29,811 nt of DNA from a virus: the IMG/VR virus record IMGVR_UViG_3300027770_000196, positions 1 to 29,811 of that record, one strand, 5' to 3'. How positions within the stretch are numbered: position 1 is the stretch's first letter; the number at the start of each line of letters is the position of its first letter. A program made the position numbers and the translations under genes. This document shows, piece after piece, positions 7,093 to 15,042 of the stretch. Below the pieces are notes generated by a model. The model was not told the DNA's origin, searched no databases, and worked only from the letters and a program-made list of their open reading frames with translations.

Positions 7093-8097
7093 ATGTCTAA
7101 TATCACTGATTCGAAATACATAGCCCTCATCTCTCCCAAACTCTTGGTATTCAAGAAGAAGGGCGGCGCATATAATTTTCGTTGTCCTTTCTGTGGCGAT
7201 TCCCAGAAAAACAAATACAAAGCCCGAGGCTATCTTTTTCCAAAGAAAGATGGCTACATATTCAAATGTCACAACTGCGATCTAGGTACCTCACTGTACA
7301 AGGTGATTGATACCATTGATCCTAATCTCGCTCGCGCATACAAGCTGGAATCATTCAAGGAACGTGGCTTAGGTAACGAGCCATTGCAGTTCTCTATTCC
7401 AGATGTTCGCAAAGAAATCATAACCAAGACAGTTCTGGATGATATGCTGATAAAGATCAAGGATCTTCCGTCAGATCATTTTGCTGTGCAATATGTCAAG
7501 GGTCGCAAGATACCAAAGGATCGTTACGACGATCTATATTTCGCACGGGATATGAAAGCCCTAGAAACACTTAACCCTGCATATGAGGGCCGCCTGGTAT
7601 CAGATGCTCGCCTTGTCATACCGTTTCGTAATGCGAATGGTAAACTAACAGGCGTGTCTGGGCGTGCGCTCGGTACATCCACACTCCGATATGTCACTAT
7701 GCGTATTGAAGACGAAGCCCTTGTCTATGGGCTCGATAAGGTAGATACAACAAAAACTATATACGTTGTAGAAGGTCCCATCGACAGCATGTTCTTACCG
7801 AACGCAATTGCTGCTGGTGGCACCGACTTCACACGCGCGGTACGAAGCATTCCTACCGATCGTGTGGTACTTGTATTTGATAATCAACCGCGTAATCCAC
7901 AGGTCGTAAAGAAAGTTGAATCATTTGTCGCTGGTGGGTACGGGGTCGTCATCTGGCCAGATCACTGGAAATATAAAGATATAAATGAAGCAATTATTGA
8001 TGGTTTGTCGCCAGAAGCAATTCACTCTATAATAAATACAGCTACGCATACTGGCTTGTCTCTCAAGCTTGCGATACGTTCCTGGAAAAAGTGTTGA
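7093..8097 (+). CDS. DNA primase, T4 gp61-like
   Basis: A 334-residue protein matching T4 gp61-type primases in length and layout. The N-terminal zinc ribbon has C31-P-F-C34-G-D-S-Q and C59-H-N-C62. A TOPRIM catalytic region follows with V-V-E-G-P-I-D at E227 and V-L-V-F-D-N-Q at D263, the acidic residues that bind Mg2+ for RNA primer synthesis. In T4, gp61 works with helicase gp41 in the primosome. The ATG at 7093 is chosen because the zinc ribbon needs the N-terminus; a strong promoter ends 7 bases upstream, leaving no room for a leader. It opens the 7-16.6 kb gene run. Confidence 0.93.
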   Translation: MSNITDSKYIALISPKLLVFKKKGGAYNFRCPFCGDSQKNKYKARGYLFPKKDGYIFKCHNCDLGTSLYKVIDTIDPNLARAYKLESFKERGLGNEPLQFSIPDVRKEIITKTVLDDMLIKIKDLPSDHFAVQYVKGRKIPKDRYDDLYFARDMKALETLNPAYEGRLVSDARLVIPFRNANGKLTGVSGRALGTSTLRYVTMRIEDEALVYGLDKVDTTKTIYVVEGPIDSMFLPNAIAAGGTDFTRAVRSIPTDRVVLVFDNQPRNPQVVKKVESFVAGGYGVVIWPDHWKYKDINEAIIDGLSPEAIHSIINTATHTGLSLKLAIRSWKKC

Positions 8098-8158
8098 AAT
8101 AGCCGAGAGCAATTCTCGGAACGATGCCGTTTGTTCAAAAAGAAAATTGGAGAATTAT

Positions 8159-10066
8159 ATGTCTAACTCGTTACCTTCCCTCTATCAGCAGTTCATTCAT
8201 CTATCAAGATATTCGAGGTTCATGTGGGATGAGGGGCGACGAGAAAGTTGGAGTGAAACGATCAGCCGCTTCTTTGATTTCTTTGAATCGCACCTGAAGA
8301 CAAACCATGGTTATGATACTGCTCAGATTAGGGCCGAACTTGAAGATGCTGTTTTGTCTCTCAAGGTCATGCCATCTATGCGTTGCATTATGACTGCTGG
8401 TGAAGCATTGAAGCGCGAGAATATCGCAGCTTACAATTGCTCTTATGTTGCTGTGAATAGCCCACGGTCATTTGATGAGATCCTTTATATTCTTATGAAT
8501 GGTACAGGCGTTGGATTCTCTGTAGAGTCCAAAGACGTAGAACAACTCCCCATCGTTTCCGAAGATTTTCATAACACCGATACCACAATCGTAGTTGCTG
8601 ATTCAAAGCTTGGTTGGGCTAAGTCGCTCAAGGAGCTTATCGGTATGCTTTATGTTGGGCAAATTCCTCAGTGGGATGTGTCTAAGGTTCGTGCTGCTGG
8701 TACACCACTAAAGACGTTCGGTGGGCGTGCATCTGGCCCTGAGCCGCTTGAGGCTCTCTTCAAGTTCTGCGTAGAAACATTCAAGAAGGCCGCTGGTCGT
8801 CGTCTAAACACATTGGAAGCCCATGATATCGTTTGTAAGATTGCTGATATTGTCGTTGTCGGTGGTGTTCGTCGCTCCGCTCTTATTAGTCTCTCTGACT
8901 TGTCTGATGACCGTATGCGCGTGGCAAAATCTGGTCAATGGTGGATGGACCAATCACAGCGAGCATTAGCTAATAACTCAGCGGTCTATAAAGAAAAGCC
9001 TGATATGGGTCTTTTCATGGAAGAGTGGAAGTCTCTCTATGAATCAAAGTCTGGTGAGCGCGGTATCTTCAATCGTGCGAGCGCGAAGGCTACAGTTATC
9101 AAGCATGGTCGTCGTAACCCTGATTATGATTTTGGTACCAATCCATGTTCCGAGATTATCTTGCGCGACAAGGAATTCTGCAATCTATCCGAAGTTGTTG
9201 TGCGCGATACTGACACGATGGAAACTCTCAAGGAGAAGGTCTATTGGGCTACCATTCTTGGTACATGGCAGTCAACACTAACTGGATTTAAATATCTATC
9301 ATCATCTTGGAAGCGCAACTGCGAAGAAGAGCGTTTGCTCGGTGTGTCAATGACAGGAATCATGGACAATGACCTCACAAATGGAAAACTCCCAGGAATT
9401 GAAGGCCGCTTGGCAGAGCTTCGTGAAATTGCAGTCGCCACGAATGCAAAGTTTGCTAAAGAATTGGGTATTCCGCAATCTGCTGCTGTTACCTGTGTTA
9501 AGCCTTCTGGGACTGTTTCTCAGCTTACTGATGCTGCTTCCGGTATTCATGCTCGTCATAATCCTTATTATATCCGCACCGTTCGTGCTGATAAGAAAGA
9601 TCCACTGGCTGCTCTCATGATTGATGCTGGCATTCCAGTTGAAGATTGTGCGATGCGCCCTAATAATGTTTATGTGTTCTCGTTCCCAATGAAGGCACCA
9701 GAGAATTCGGTATTCCGTACAGATATGTCGGCTATTGAACAGCTTGAACTGTGGGTCACTTATCAGGATCATTGGTGCGAACATAAGCCTTCGGTTACCA
9801 TTTCTGTCAAGGAACACGAATGGCTTGAAGTTGGTGCTTGGGTCTATAAGCATTTTGACAAGATGTCAGGCGTGTCATTTCTTCCATTCTCTGACCATGT
9901 GTACAAGCAAGCACCATATCAAGACTGCACAAAGGAAGAATACGAGGCCTTCGCTGCTAAGATGCCTAAGGTAATTGATTGGTCTCGTCTTGGTCAATAT
10001 GAAAAGACAGATAATACCACTGGTGCACAAGAATTAGCGTGTGTTGCAGGAGGCTGTGAAATCTAA
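8159..10066 (+). CDS. nrdJ: adenosylcobalamin-dependent (class II) ribonucleoside-triphosphate reductase
   Basis: A 635-residue protein; ATG 8159 has TTGGAG 7 bases upstream, while the longer in-frame start at 8069 lies inside the primase gene. Class II signatures: Y-N-C94-S-Y (first redox cysteine), N-P-C330-S-E332 (radical cysteine and glutamate) and F-C341-N-L, spaced 11 from C330 as C408/C419 are in Lactobacillus RTPR, plus C-terminal C628-x4-C633 for re-reduction. There is no ATP-cone or separate small subunit. It reduces ribonucleotides for phage DNA synthesis using B12, so needs neither oxygen nor a NrdB radical. Somewhat shorter than RTPR (about 740), mostly at the N-terminus. Confidence 0.92.
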   Translation: MSNSLPSLYQQFIHLSRYSRFMWDEGRRESWSETISRFFDFFESHLKTNHGYDTAQIRAELEDAVLSLKVMPSMRCIMTAGEALKRENIAAYNCSYVAVNSPRSFDEILYILMNGTGVGFSVESKDVEQLPIVSEDFHNTDTTIVVADSKLGWAKSLKELIGMLYVGQIPQWDVSKVRAAGTPLKTFGGRASGPEPLEALFKFCVETFKKAAGRRLNTLEAHDIVCKIADIVVVGGVRRSALISLSDLSDDRMRVAKSGQWWMDQSQRALANNSAVYKEKPDMGLFMEEWKSLYESKSGERGIFNRASAKATVIKHGRRNPDYDFGTNPCSEIILRDKEFCNLSEVVVRDTDTMETLKEKVYWATILGTWQSTLTGFKYLSSSWKRNCEEERLLGVSMTGIMDNDLTNGKLPGIEGRLAELREIAVATNAKFAKELGIPQSAAVTCVKPSGTVSQLTDAASGIHARHNPYYIRTVRADKKDPLAALMIDAGIPVEDCAMRPNNVYVFSFPMKAPENSVFRTDMSAIEQLELWVTYQDHWCEHKPSVTISVKEHEWLEVGAWVYKHFDKMSGVSFLPFSDHVYKQAPYQDCTKEEYEAFAAKMPKVIDWSRLGQYEKTDNTTGAQELACVAGGCEI

Positions 10067-10221
10067 TGCCAGATAGAGATATTAGATGCCCTTGCGGCGA
10101 ATATGAGTATACCGTTTCGTATGAGAAGAATGGTAAGAAAGACGAACCATCATTCTGCGCCTTTTGTGGCGCAGATGTAGAAGACGCGAAGATTGAAGAA
10201 CTCGAGGAAGATGAGGAGTAA
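10066..10221 (+). CDS. small zinc-ribbon protein
   Basis: A 51-residue protein starting in the TAATG overlap with the reductase stop. It has C-P-C near the N-terminus and F-C-A-F-C-G about 25 residues later, a C-x-C/C-x2-C knuckle pair able to bind one zinc, followed by an acidic tail of about 15 residues (repeated E/D). Similar small zinc-ribbon proteins often sit between nucleotide-metabolism genes in T4-like phages. Role unknown; could be a DNA- or protein-binding adaptor. Confidence 0.7.
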   Translation: MPDRDIRCPCGEYEYTVSYEKNGKKDEPSFCAFCGADVEDAKIEELEEDEE

Positions 10222-10224
10222 ATT

Positions 10225-10515
10225 ATGAAACAGTGGTTATATTATGGTTGGGTAACATTCAAACATTGGTTTCTCTTTACATCGTGGACAATTTTCCACA
10301 GTAAAGAGGACCGAGCAGAACTGATAAAGCTGTACAATGAAAGGCTTTTTCAGAAGAAGCAGATGGCAATATATGTTGCATATCTTGGTCGATTGGCAAA
10401 ATATGATGAAATCGAAGACTTTACCGGTCTAGATTTGTATATCGGTGATTTAAAAGCCGATAGGTTTGATCTCGTAGACGAGTACTACAAAGCTAAGGAA
10501 AAGAAAGAAGAATAA
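10225..10515 (+). CDS. small phage protein with hydrophobic aromatic N-terminus
   Basis: A 96-residue protein; ATG 10225 follows GAGGAG by 5 bases. The first 25 residues are rich in W, Y and F and could be a membrane-associated helix (W-L-Y-Y-G-W-V and H-W-F-L-F-T-S-W). The rest is charged and helical, with Y-V-A-Y-L-G-R-L in the middle and a lysine-rich end. It ends with TAATG overlapping the glycosyltransferase start, suggesting coupled translation. No family recognised. Confidence 0.6.
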   Translation: MKQWLYYGWVTFKHWFLFTSWTIFHSKEDRAELIKLYNERLFQKKQMAIYVAYLGRLAKYDEIEDFTGLDLYIGDLKADRFDLVDEYYKAKEKKEE

Positions 10516-11216
10516 TGATTTCATTCATCATACCATGCTATAACGAAGAAGCGCATATCAAAGATTGCATACGTTCTATTCGTAAACATGTGTGGTACGT
10601 GCCGTATGAAATCATTGTGGTTGATAACAATTGCACCGACAAGACTGCTGAAATCGCAGAACTAGAAGGTGCTTTTGTTATCAAAGAATCTCGCAAGGGT
10701 GTTGTGTTTGCGAGACAAGCTGGCTATGAAGCTGCTAAAGGTTTTCTGATTGCTAACATTGATGCTGATTCAAAAATAACTGAAGGTTGGGTTTGGGAAG
10801 CATTGAGTTGCCTATCTAATGAAAATGTTGTCGCTGTAAGTGGGCCTCTTAAATATGACGGCGCTAGTTTGGGTTTAAGAATAATGACTAAGCTCTATTA
10901 CTTGATTGCAAAACTCAGCAACGATTATATTGGTGTATTTCTTCAAGGTGGAAATGCTATGATTAAAAAATCTGCTCTAGATAAAGTTGGTGGGTATGAT
11001 TTAAATATTGCTTTCTATGGTGAAGATACTATGACAGCAAAGCGGATTCAGCATCTTGGTAAAATAGTATTTAATATGTACATGATTACCACGACCTCAC
11101 CTAGACGACTTGAAGAGCAAGGCGTCCTCAAGACGACTTGGCTTTATTTGACTAACTATTTTTCCGTGACATTCAAAAATAAATCCACAACGAATGATTA
11201 CAAGGATTATAGATGA
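10515..11216 (+). CDS. family 2 glycosyltransferase (GT-A fold)
   Basis: A 233-residue protein beginning I-S-F-I-I-P-C-Y-N-E-E, the nucleotide-binding start of GT2 enzymes, then V-V-D-N-N-C-T-D-K-T and A-N-I-D83-A-D85, the DxD motif that holds the sugar-nucleotide metal. A-F-Y-G-E-D near residue 168 is the acceptor-side acidic motif. No membrane segments are evident, so the protein is probably cytosolic. The next gene begins before this one ends (4-base overlap), coupling it to an LpxH-like phosphoesterase; together they could modify a host surface lipid or polysaccharide. The sugar and acceptor cannot be read from the sequence. Confidence 0.88.
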   Translation: MISFIIPCYNEEAHIKDCIRSIRKHVWYVPYEIIVVDNNCTDKTAEIAELEGAFVIKESRKGVVFARQAGYEAAKGFLIANIDADSKITEGWVWEALSCLSNENVVAVSGPLKYDGASLGLRIMTKLYYLIAKLSNDYIGVFLQGGNAMIKKSALDKVGGYDLNIAFYGEDTMTAKRIQHLGKIVFNMYMITTTSPRRLEEQGVLKTTWLYLTNYFSVTFKNKSTTNDYKDYR

Positions 11217-11941
11217 AGTCATACCGAACAGTATTCATCTCAGATATCCATCTGGGCACGAAAATGAGTCAAGCAGACCAGCTGCTTGAGTTTATGAAAA
11301 CATTTGAGTGTGAGAAGATATATCTTGTTGGTGATATTGTTGATTGTTGGGCCATGTCAAAGAAAAACATATGGTCTCAATTTCATAATGACGTAATTCA
11401 AAAGCTTTTGCGTCGAGCTAGAAAGGGCACAGAAGTTGTATATATCCCAGGAAACCATGACGACGTTATGCGTAACTATTGCGATAACGAATTCGGTCAT
11501 ATTATTATGGTTAGGGAAGCCATACATGTGGGAGTCGATAATAGGTTATATCTTGTTACTCACGGTGATCAGTTTGATGTGGTAATTAGAAATGCTGAAT
11601 GGCTTTCTCACCTTGGTTCATGGGCATATGATTTTAGTATTGACATGAGCTTTTTTATTAATAAAATAAGAACAGTGTTTGGTATGAAATACTGGTCGCT
11701 CTCCGCATATTTAAAAGGAAGAGTAAAAGAGTCGGTAAATTTTATTGGCAACTATGAAGAGACGCTATGTAATTATGTGAGAGGCAAAAATCTTGACGGA
11801 ATTATATGCGGGCATATTCATCATGCTAATATTCGTGATATTGGCGGTATTAGATATATGAATTGTGGCGATTGGGTAGAATCGTGTACCGCATTGGTTG
11901 AGAACCATGATGGTACATTTGAAATTGTGAAGTGGAAGTAG
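11213..11941 (+). CDS. calcineurin-like metallophosphoesterase, UDP-2,3-diacylglucosamine hydrolase-like
   Basis: A 242-residue protein with the full binuclear-metal signature in order: D11-I-H13-L-G, G40-D41-I-V-D44, G-N-H-D near 82, T-H-G-D near 115 and G-H-I-H-H near 197. This order and length resemble LpxH-type enzymes, which cleave UDP-2,3-diacylglucosamine in lipid A synthesis. Pairing with a GT2 enzyme recalls bacterial lipid-modification operons and suggests acquisition from a host. Whether it truly acts on the lipid A precursor is inference; other pyrophosphates are possible. It ends with TAG, one of six amber stops I counted in the window. Confidence 0.85.
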   Translation: MKSYRTVFISDIHLGTKMSQADQLLEFMKTFECEKIYLVGDIVDCWAMSKKNIWSQFHNDVIQKLLRRARKGTEVVYIPGNHDDVMRNYCDNEFGHIIMVREAIHVGVDNRLYLVTHGDQFDVVIRNAEWLSHLGSWAYDFSIDMSFFINKIRTVFGMKYWSLSAYLKGRVKESVNFIGNYEETLCNYVRGKNLDGIICGHIHHANIRDIGGIRYMNCGDWVESCTALVENHDGTFEIVKWK

Positions 11942-11954
11942 ACTATATAAGTCT

Positions 11955-12416
11955 ATGACATATGAGAATGCGTGGACTTTTAATGGTAAGGAATTTGACA
12001 GTGAGGATATCGGGGATGCGTACGGCTTCGTTTACCTTATCACAACACCAGAGGGTCAGAAGTACATCGGTAGAAAGTACTTCTGGTCTATCAGAAAAGT
12101 TAAGGGTAAGACCCGTCGTCAGCGATCCGAATCTGACTGGAAAAAGTATTATGGCTCCAGTGATTTACTCAAAGCCAAAATCAAAGACTCCAACAAAAAT
12201 CTCTTCAGACGAGAAATTATCTCTTTACATTCGACCAAAGGTCGTGTAAACTATGAAGAAGTAAAAGAGCAATTCGTAAATGGCGTCCTGGAAAGTGACG
12301 ACTATATCAATGACAATATCAATGGAAAGTGGCACCGTGGACCAGAACACATCACAAGCAAATCAAGATTCTCTTCCCTCTCATCTGGGCGGGCATCTAA
12401 ACAAAACCCACAATGA
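11955..12416 (+). CDS. GIY-YIG-type nuclease, phage Seg/homing-like
   Basis: A 153-residue protein. G-F-V-Y-L (24-28) and K-Y-I-G-R (36-40) form the GIY-YIG core, followed by basic W-K-K-Y-Y-G-S-S and a later N-Y-E-E-V-K-E-Q-F block carrying the expected downstream Glu and Asn. I recognise the pattern from short T4-like phage nucleases; no DNA-binding tail such as a helix-turn-helix is obvious. It may be a free-standing mobile endonuclease. Its last 137 bases overlap the next gene in another frame. Confidence 0.75.
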   Translation: MTYENAWTFNGKEFDSEDIGDAYGFVYLITTPEGQKYIGRKYFWSIRKVKGKTRRQRSESDWKKYYGSSDLLKAKIKDSNKNLFRREIISLHSTKGRVNYEEVKEQFVNGVLESDDYINDNINGKWHRGPEHITSKSRFSSLSSGRASKQNPQ

Positions 12417-12915
12417 TCGTGGCACTCTCCTTCATTGTATCGAGAAGTTTCAAATCAAATCATTCCTCGATGTTGGCTGTGGCCCTGGCGGTATGGTTCG
12501 TCTCGCACAAATGCGTAATCTATTCTCATTAGGTATCGACGGCGATTGGGAAGTTCCTAAGGAAAAGGAAGCAAAGATTATCATCCACGATTTCACAACT
12601 GGTCCTGCGCCATTAGACCGCGAGTTCGATCTTGGTTGGTCTGTCGAGTTTCTTGAGCATGTGGATGAACAATATCAGGATAACTATATGCAAGCTTTTG
12701 CTCGCTGTAAGTATGTTGCATGTACCGCTGCTGGTCCTGGTGCACCTGGGCATCATCATGTGAACTGCCAACTACCTACATATTGGCTTGATGTTTTTGA
12801 TAAGTATGGTTTTGATTATGATGACGAGACCACACAGGAAATTCGTCTACACAAGTCTACCATGCAGAAGCCATTCATGCAGCGTACTGGTATGTTTTTT
12901 GTAAGGAGAGCATAA
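12280..12915 (+). CDS. class I SAM-dependent methyltransferase
   Basis: Up to 211 residues. Motif I D-V-G-C-G-P-G-G lies at 64-71, an acidic ribose-binding residue follows at I-D-G-D, and W-S-V-E-F-L-E-H-V is motif IV. P-G-H-H-H-V-N recalls phage methyltransferases of this type. The start is uncertain: ATG 12280 has AAGAG about 11 bases upstream, while ATGs at 12310 and 12322 have no clear ribosome site. The domain itself needs only residues from about 40. The gene overlaps the GIY-YIG gene by up to 137 bases. The substrate is unknown; nearby glycosyltransferases suggest a sugar or small molecule as well as DNA. Confidence 0.82.
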   Translation: MASWKVTTISMTISMESGTVDQNTSQANQDSLPSHLGGHLNKTHNDRGTLLHCIEKFQIKSFLDVGCGPGGMVRLAQMRNLFSLGIDGDWEVPKEKEAKIIIHDFTTGPAPLDREFDLGWSVEFLEHVDEQYQDNYMQAFARCKYVACTAAGPGAPGHHHVNCQLPTYWLDVFDKYGFDYDDETTQEIRLHKSTMQKPFMQRTGMFFVRRA

Positions 12916-13136
12916 TGATTTCGCAATATTGGAGCACTGATAAAAAGCTTTGTGCTGAAGTCCGTTTGTTTGAAGAACGCAGATTGGGTCCTGATACAGC
13001 CGCGGCTGCTAACATGTACGCGGTAGATTTCAAGCGCGATGGTGTGCTTGTCGAGACAAGATACTTTCCTGGCAAGAGTGAAGCCTATGCTGATAGCGCA
13101 GCCTATAACTGGACGATTGGTATTCTAAATCTTTAG
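12915..13136 (+). CDS. small protein, tandem paralogue A
   Basis: A 73-residue protein starting in a TAATG overlap with the methyltransferase. It has a D-F-K-R-D-G-x-x-V-E-T-R-Y-F beta-hairpin-like segment and ends Y-N-W-T-I-G-I-L. The following gene has the same layout, with K-Y-E-D-G and K-D-W-S-I-G-I-M, suggesting an old tandem duplication. No enzymatic motif; function unknown. The gene ends in an amber TAG. Confidence 0.65.
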   Translation: MISQYWSTDKKLCAEVRLFEERRLGPDTAAAANMYAVDFKRDGVLVETRYFPGKSEAYADSAAYNWTIGILNL

Positions 13137-13144
13137 GAGATAAC

Positions 13145-13351
13145 ATGCAAATTTTAACGACACATAGTTGCGATGATGACCACCGTTGCGCTGACGTTCT
13201 CAAATATGAAGATGGCACATTTACAGTTCGGTTTCGTTTATACGAGACTGTAGTTAAGACACAAGATTTTTCAACCGATCAGCAAGAAGCTGAAGCTGCG
13301 GCTAAAGATTGGTCTATAGGTATTATGGTGCGTCCTGATAATTCTATGTAA
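13145..13351 (+). CDS. small protein, tandem paralogue B
   Basis: A 68-residue protein with AGGAG 6 bases before ATG 13145. The layout matches the preceding gene: a short N-terminal strand, charged K-Y-E-D-G-T-F-T-V-R-F segment, then an Ala/Glu-rich helix and W-S-I-G-I near the end. It has C9 and C15, absent from the equivalent positions of paralogue A. Function unknown; the pair may form a dimer or small binding domain. Confidence 0.65.
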   Translation: MQILTTHSCDDDHRCADVLKYEDGTFTVRFRLYETVVKTQDFSTDQQEAEAAAKDWSIGIMVRPDNSM

Positions 13352-13365
13352 TAAAGGATTTAATT

Positions 13366-14097
13366 ATGATTGAACCTATTCGTATTTTCGTAGGCACATC
13401 TTCTAACAATGAAGATGCTGAGGCTGAAATGGTGTTGGAATATACACTAAAGAAGCACGCCACGCATCCTATCCAGATTACATGGATGCGCCAGACGCAT
13501 GACACCAATTCTCATTGGGGTGGATGGGAAACGGAAAATTGGTCTACGCCGTTTAGTGGCTTTCGTTGGGCAATTCCTGAGGCGTGTGGTTATCATGGGC
13601 GAGCAATTTACATGGATGTAGATCAGCTTAATTTGCGTGATATCGCTGATCTATACGCAACGGATCTTAACGGCCGCCCTATGGCTGCTCGGCGCGGCGC
13701 TCGTTTTGGTGGTCATGAGTTTTGTGTCATTGTTATGGATTGTGAGCAGTTTAATGGTATTCTTACACCTGTGGCGCGAATGAAGTCTAACCCATCAGCC
13801 CATCATCGGTATATCAATATGTTCTCTGGTAATCCAGAATATGTGACTGACCTCGATCCTCGGTGGAATTGTCACGATGGTGACGGTTTAGCTCTTGACA
13901 ATATCTGGCACTTACACTATACTAAAATGAGTACACAACCTTGGAAGCCTGCGTGGTTTACTGGCAAAGCTGAGGAACATCCACGGCAAGACCTTGTGAA
14001 GCTTTGGCATGATATGCGAGCCGAAGCAGTTCTTAATGGCTACGCGCCACAGCTTACCAATGAAACATATGGCGACTATAACATCATAGGAAGATAA
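13366..14097 (+). CDS. GT8-like glycosyltransferase / nucleotide-sugar transferase
   Basis: A 243-residue protein with AAAGGATTT before ATG 13366. The N-terminal strand I-R-I-F-V-G-T-S-S is followed by F-R-W-A-I-P-E-A-C-G-Y-x-G-R-A-I-Y-M-D-V-D-Q-L, with the D-V-D triplet typical of GT8-type DxD motifs, and a C-terminal H-Y-T-K-M-S-T-Q-P-W-K-P block containing the third metal-ligand-like His. Probably cytosolic. With the genes at 14326 and 15242 it forms a glycosylation cluster. A promoter-like sequence lies inside it (13895-13923). Donor and acceptor unknown. Confidence 0.75.
   Translation: MIEPIRIFVGTSSNNEDAEAEMVLEYTLKKHATHPIQITWMRQTHDTNSHWGGWETENWSTPFSGFRWAIPEACGYHGRAIYMDVDQLNLRDIADLYATDLNGRPMAARRGARFGGHEFCVIVMDCEQFNGILTPVARMKSNPSAHHRYINMFSGNPEYVTDLDPRWNCHDGDGLALDNIWHLHYTKMSTQPWKPAWFTGKAEEHPRQDLVKLWHDMRAEAVLNGYAPQLTNETYGDYNIIGR
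13895..13923 (+). promoter_or_regulatory. possible internal sigma70 promoter
   Basis: TTGACAAT with the same extended -35 seen in the early promoters, a 17-base spacer and TATACT at 13918-13923, inside the GT8-like gene. It could add transcription of the genes from 14099 on. It may be coincidental coding sequence (L-D-N at the -35, H-Y-T near the -10). Confidence 0.35.
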
Positions 14098-14098
14098 C

Positions 14099-14329
14099 AT
14101 GGCTTTGCGTGAAGATATGGGAGGTGCAATGGAGATATTCAATCACATGTATTTCCTGAAGAAGGAGATTGCGTATCTTACGAGGTACGCTGAAGTCAAT
14201 GGGCCTCATGATATGGGTCACATTCATACTACCATCAGCGTTCTTCAAGGCCGCTTTGATGAATGCAAAAAGTTCTCGGATGATTTTATGGCCAGTTCTC
14301 GGCATCTTCTTGATGGGATTACACTATGA
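14099..14329 (+). CDS. small helical protein, unknown
   Basis: A 76-residue protein; AGGAAG lies 5 bases before ATG 14099. It is mostly alpha-helical by composition, rich in His, Met and acidic residues (H-M-Y-F-L-K-K-E-I and G-H-I-H-T-T-I-S-V-L), without cysteine pairs or membrane segments. Sandwiched between two glycosyltransferase genes and overlapping the second by 4 bases (ATGA), so it may be an accessory of that cluster. No family recognised. Confidence 0.6.
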   Translation: MALREDMGGAMEIFNHMYFLKKEIAYLTRYAEVNGPHDMGHIHTTISVLQGRFDECKKFSDDFMASSRHLLDGITL

Positions 14330-15042
14330 AACTATTTGCATCGTGCGATTCAAAGTACCTTCGCGTACACGCGCCCGCGCTCGTAGCGTCGGCTGCATAT
14401 CATAATAACTCTATCCATATCAATGTGATTGCTCCTGGGCAAGATGATCGTGACATCCTTGATGATATGAGTTCTAAGTACCACAAGATATCAGAATGGC
14501 CGCATAGTGATTTTAGTTGGTCTATGAGTACCATGTATGCTTGCCCTAAAGATTCAGAAGAACTGCGTACGGTTTATGCTTGCGATAGGTTCCTTACCGC
14601 AGGTCTCGTTATGCAGAACCACGAATGCGATTTGCTTATCATCGACACCGACTGTTTGGTTATGCAACACATTGAACCAATTCTTGATGACCAGGTTGGA
14701 TTGTTTCTTCGTGAGTCATTGCCCGGCACACAGGGTTGGGAAAATGCTGGTAGTCGTGTAGCAGCTGGTGCTGTGTTTATTTCACAAGAGGCTGTACCAT
14801 TCCTTGAGAAGGTTGAAAATCGTATCAGGAAAGGGCCTCTCGCGTGGTTCTTAGATCAGGTAGCTATCAATGAAGCTTATCAGGAAGATATTACTGACTA
14901 TCGTTTTAGGTATTTCGACGCGCAATTTATGGATTGGGAGTTCGTGGAAGGAACTACGATCTGGACTGGTAAAGGACCGCGGAAGTATGAGAACGAAAAA
15001 TACCTTGCCAAGAAAGCTTTCTTCGAAAGGATGATGCGGTGA
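14326..15042 (+). CDS. putative glycosyltransferase (GT-A, GT8-like)
   Basis: A 238-residue protein. Y-A-C-D-R-F followed by L-L-I-I-D-T-D-C-L-V carries a DxD-type metal motif on a hydrophobic strand; A-A-G-A-V-F-I-S, W-F-L-D-Q-V-A-I-N and W-T-G-K-G-P-R-K-Y match the later motifs of small GT8-like phage enzymes. Start in an ATGA overlap with the upstream gene. It resembles the gene at 13366 in layout but only weakly in sequence. Probably acts on a host- or virion-surface glycan; substrate unknown. Confidence 0.7.
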   Translation: MKLFASCDSKYLRVHAPALVASAAYHNNSIHINVIAPGQDDRDILDDMSSKYHKISEWPHSDFSWSMSTMYACPKDSEELRTVYACDRFLTAGLVMQNHECDLLIIDTDCLVMQHIEPILDDQVGLFLRESLPGTQGWENAGSRVAAGAVFISQEAVPFLEKVENRIRKGPLAWFLDQVAINEAYQEDITDYRFRYFDAQFMDWEFVEGTTIWTGKGPRKYENEKYLAKKAFFERMMR

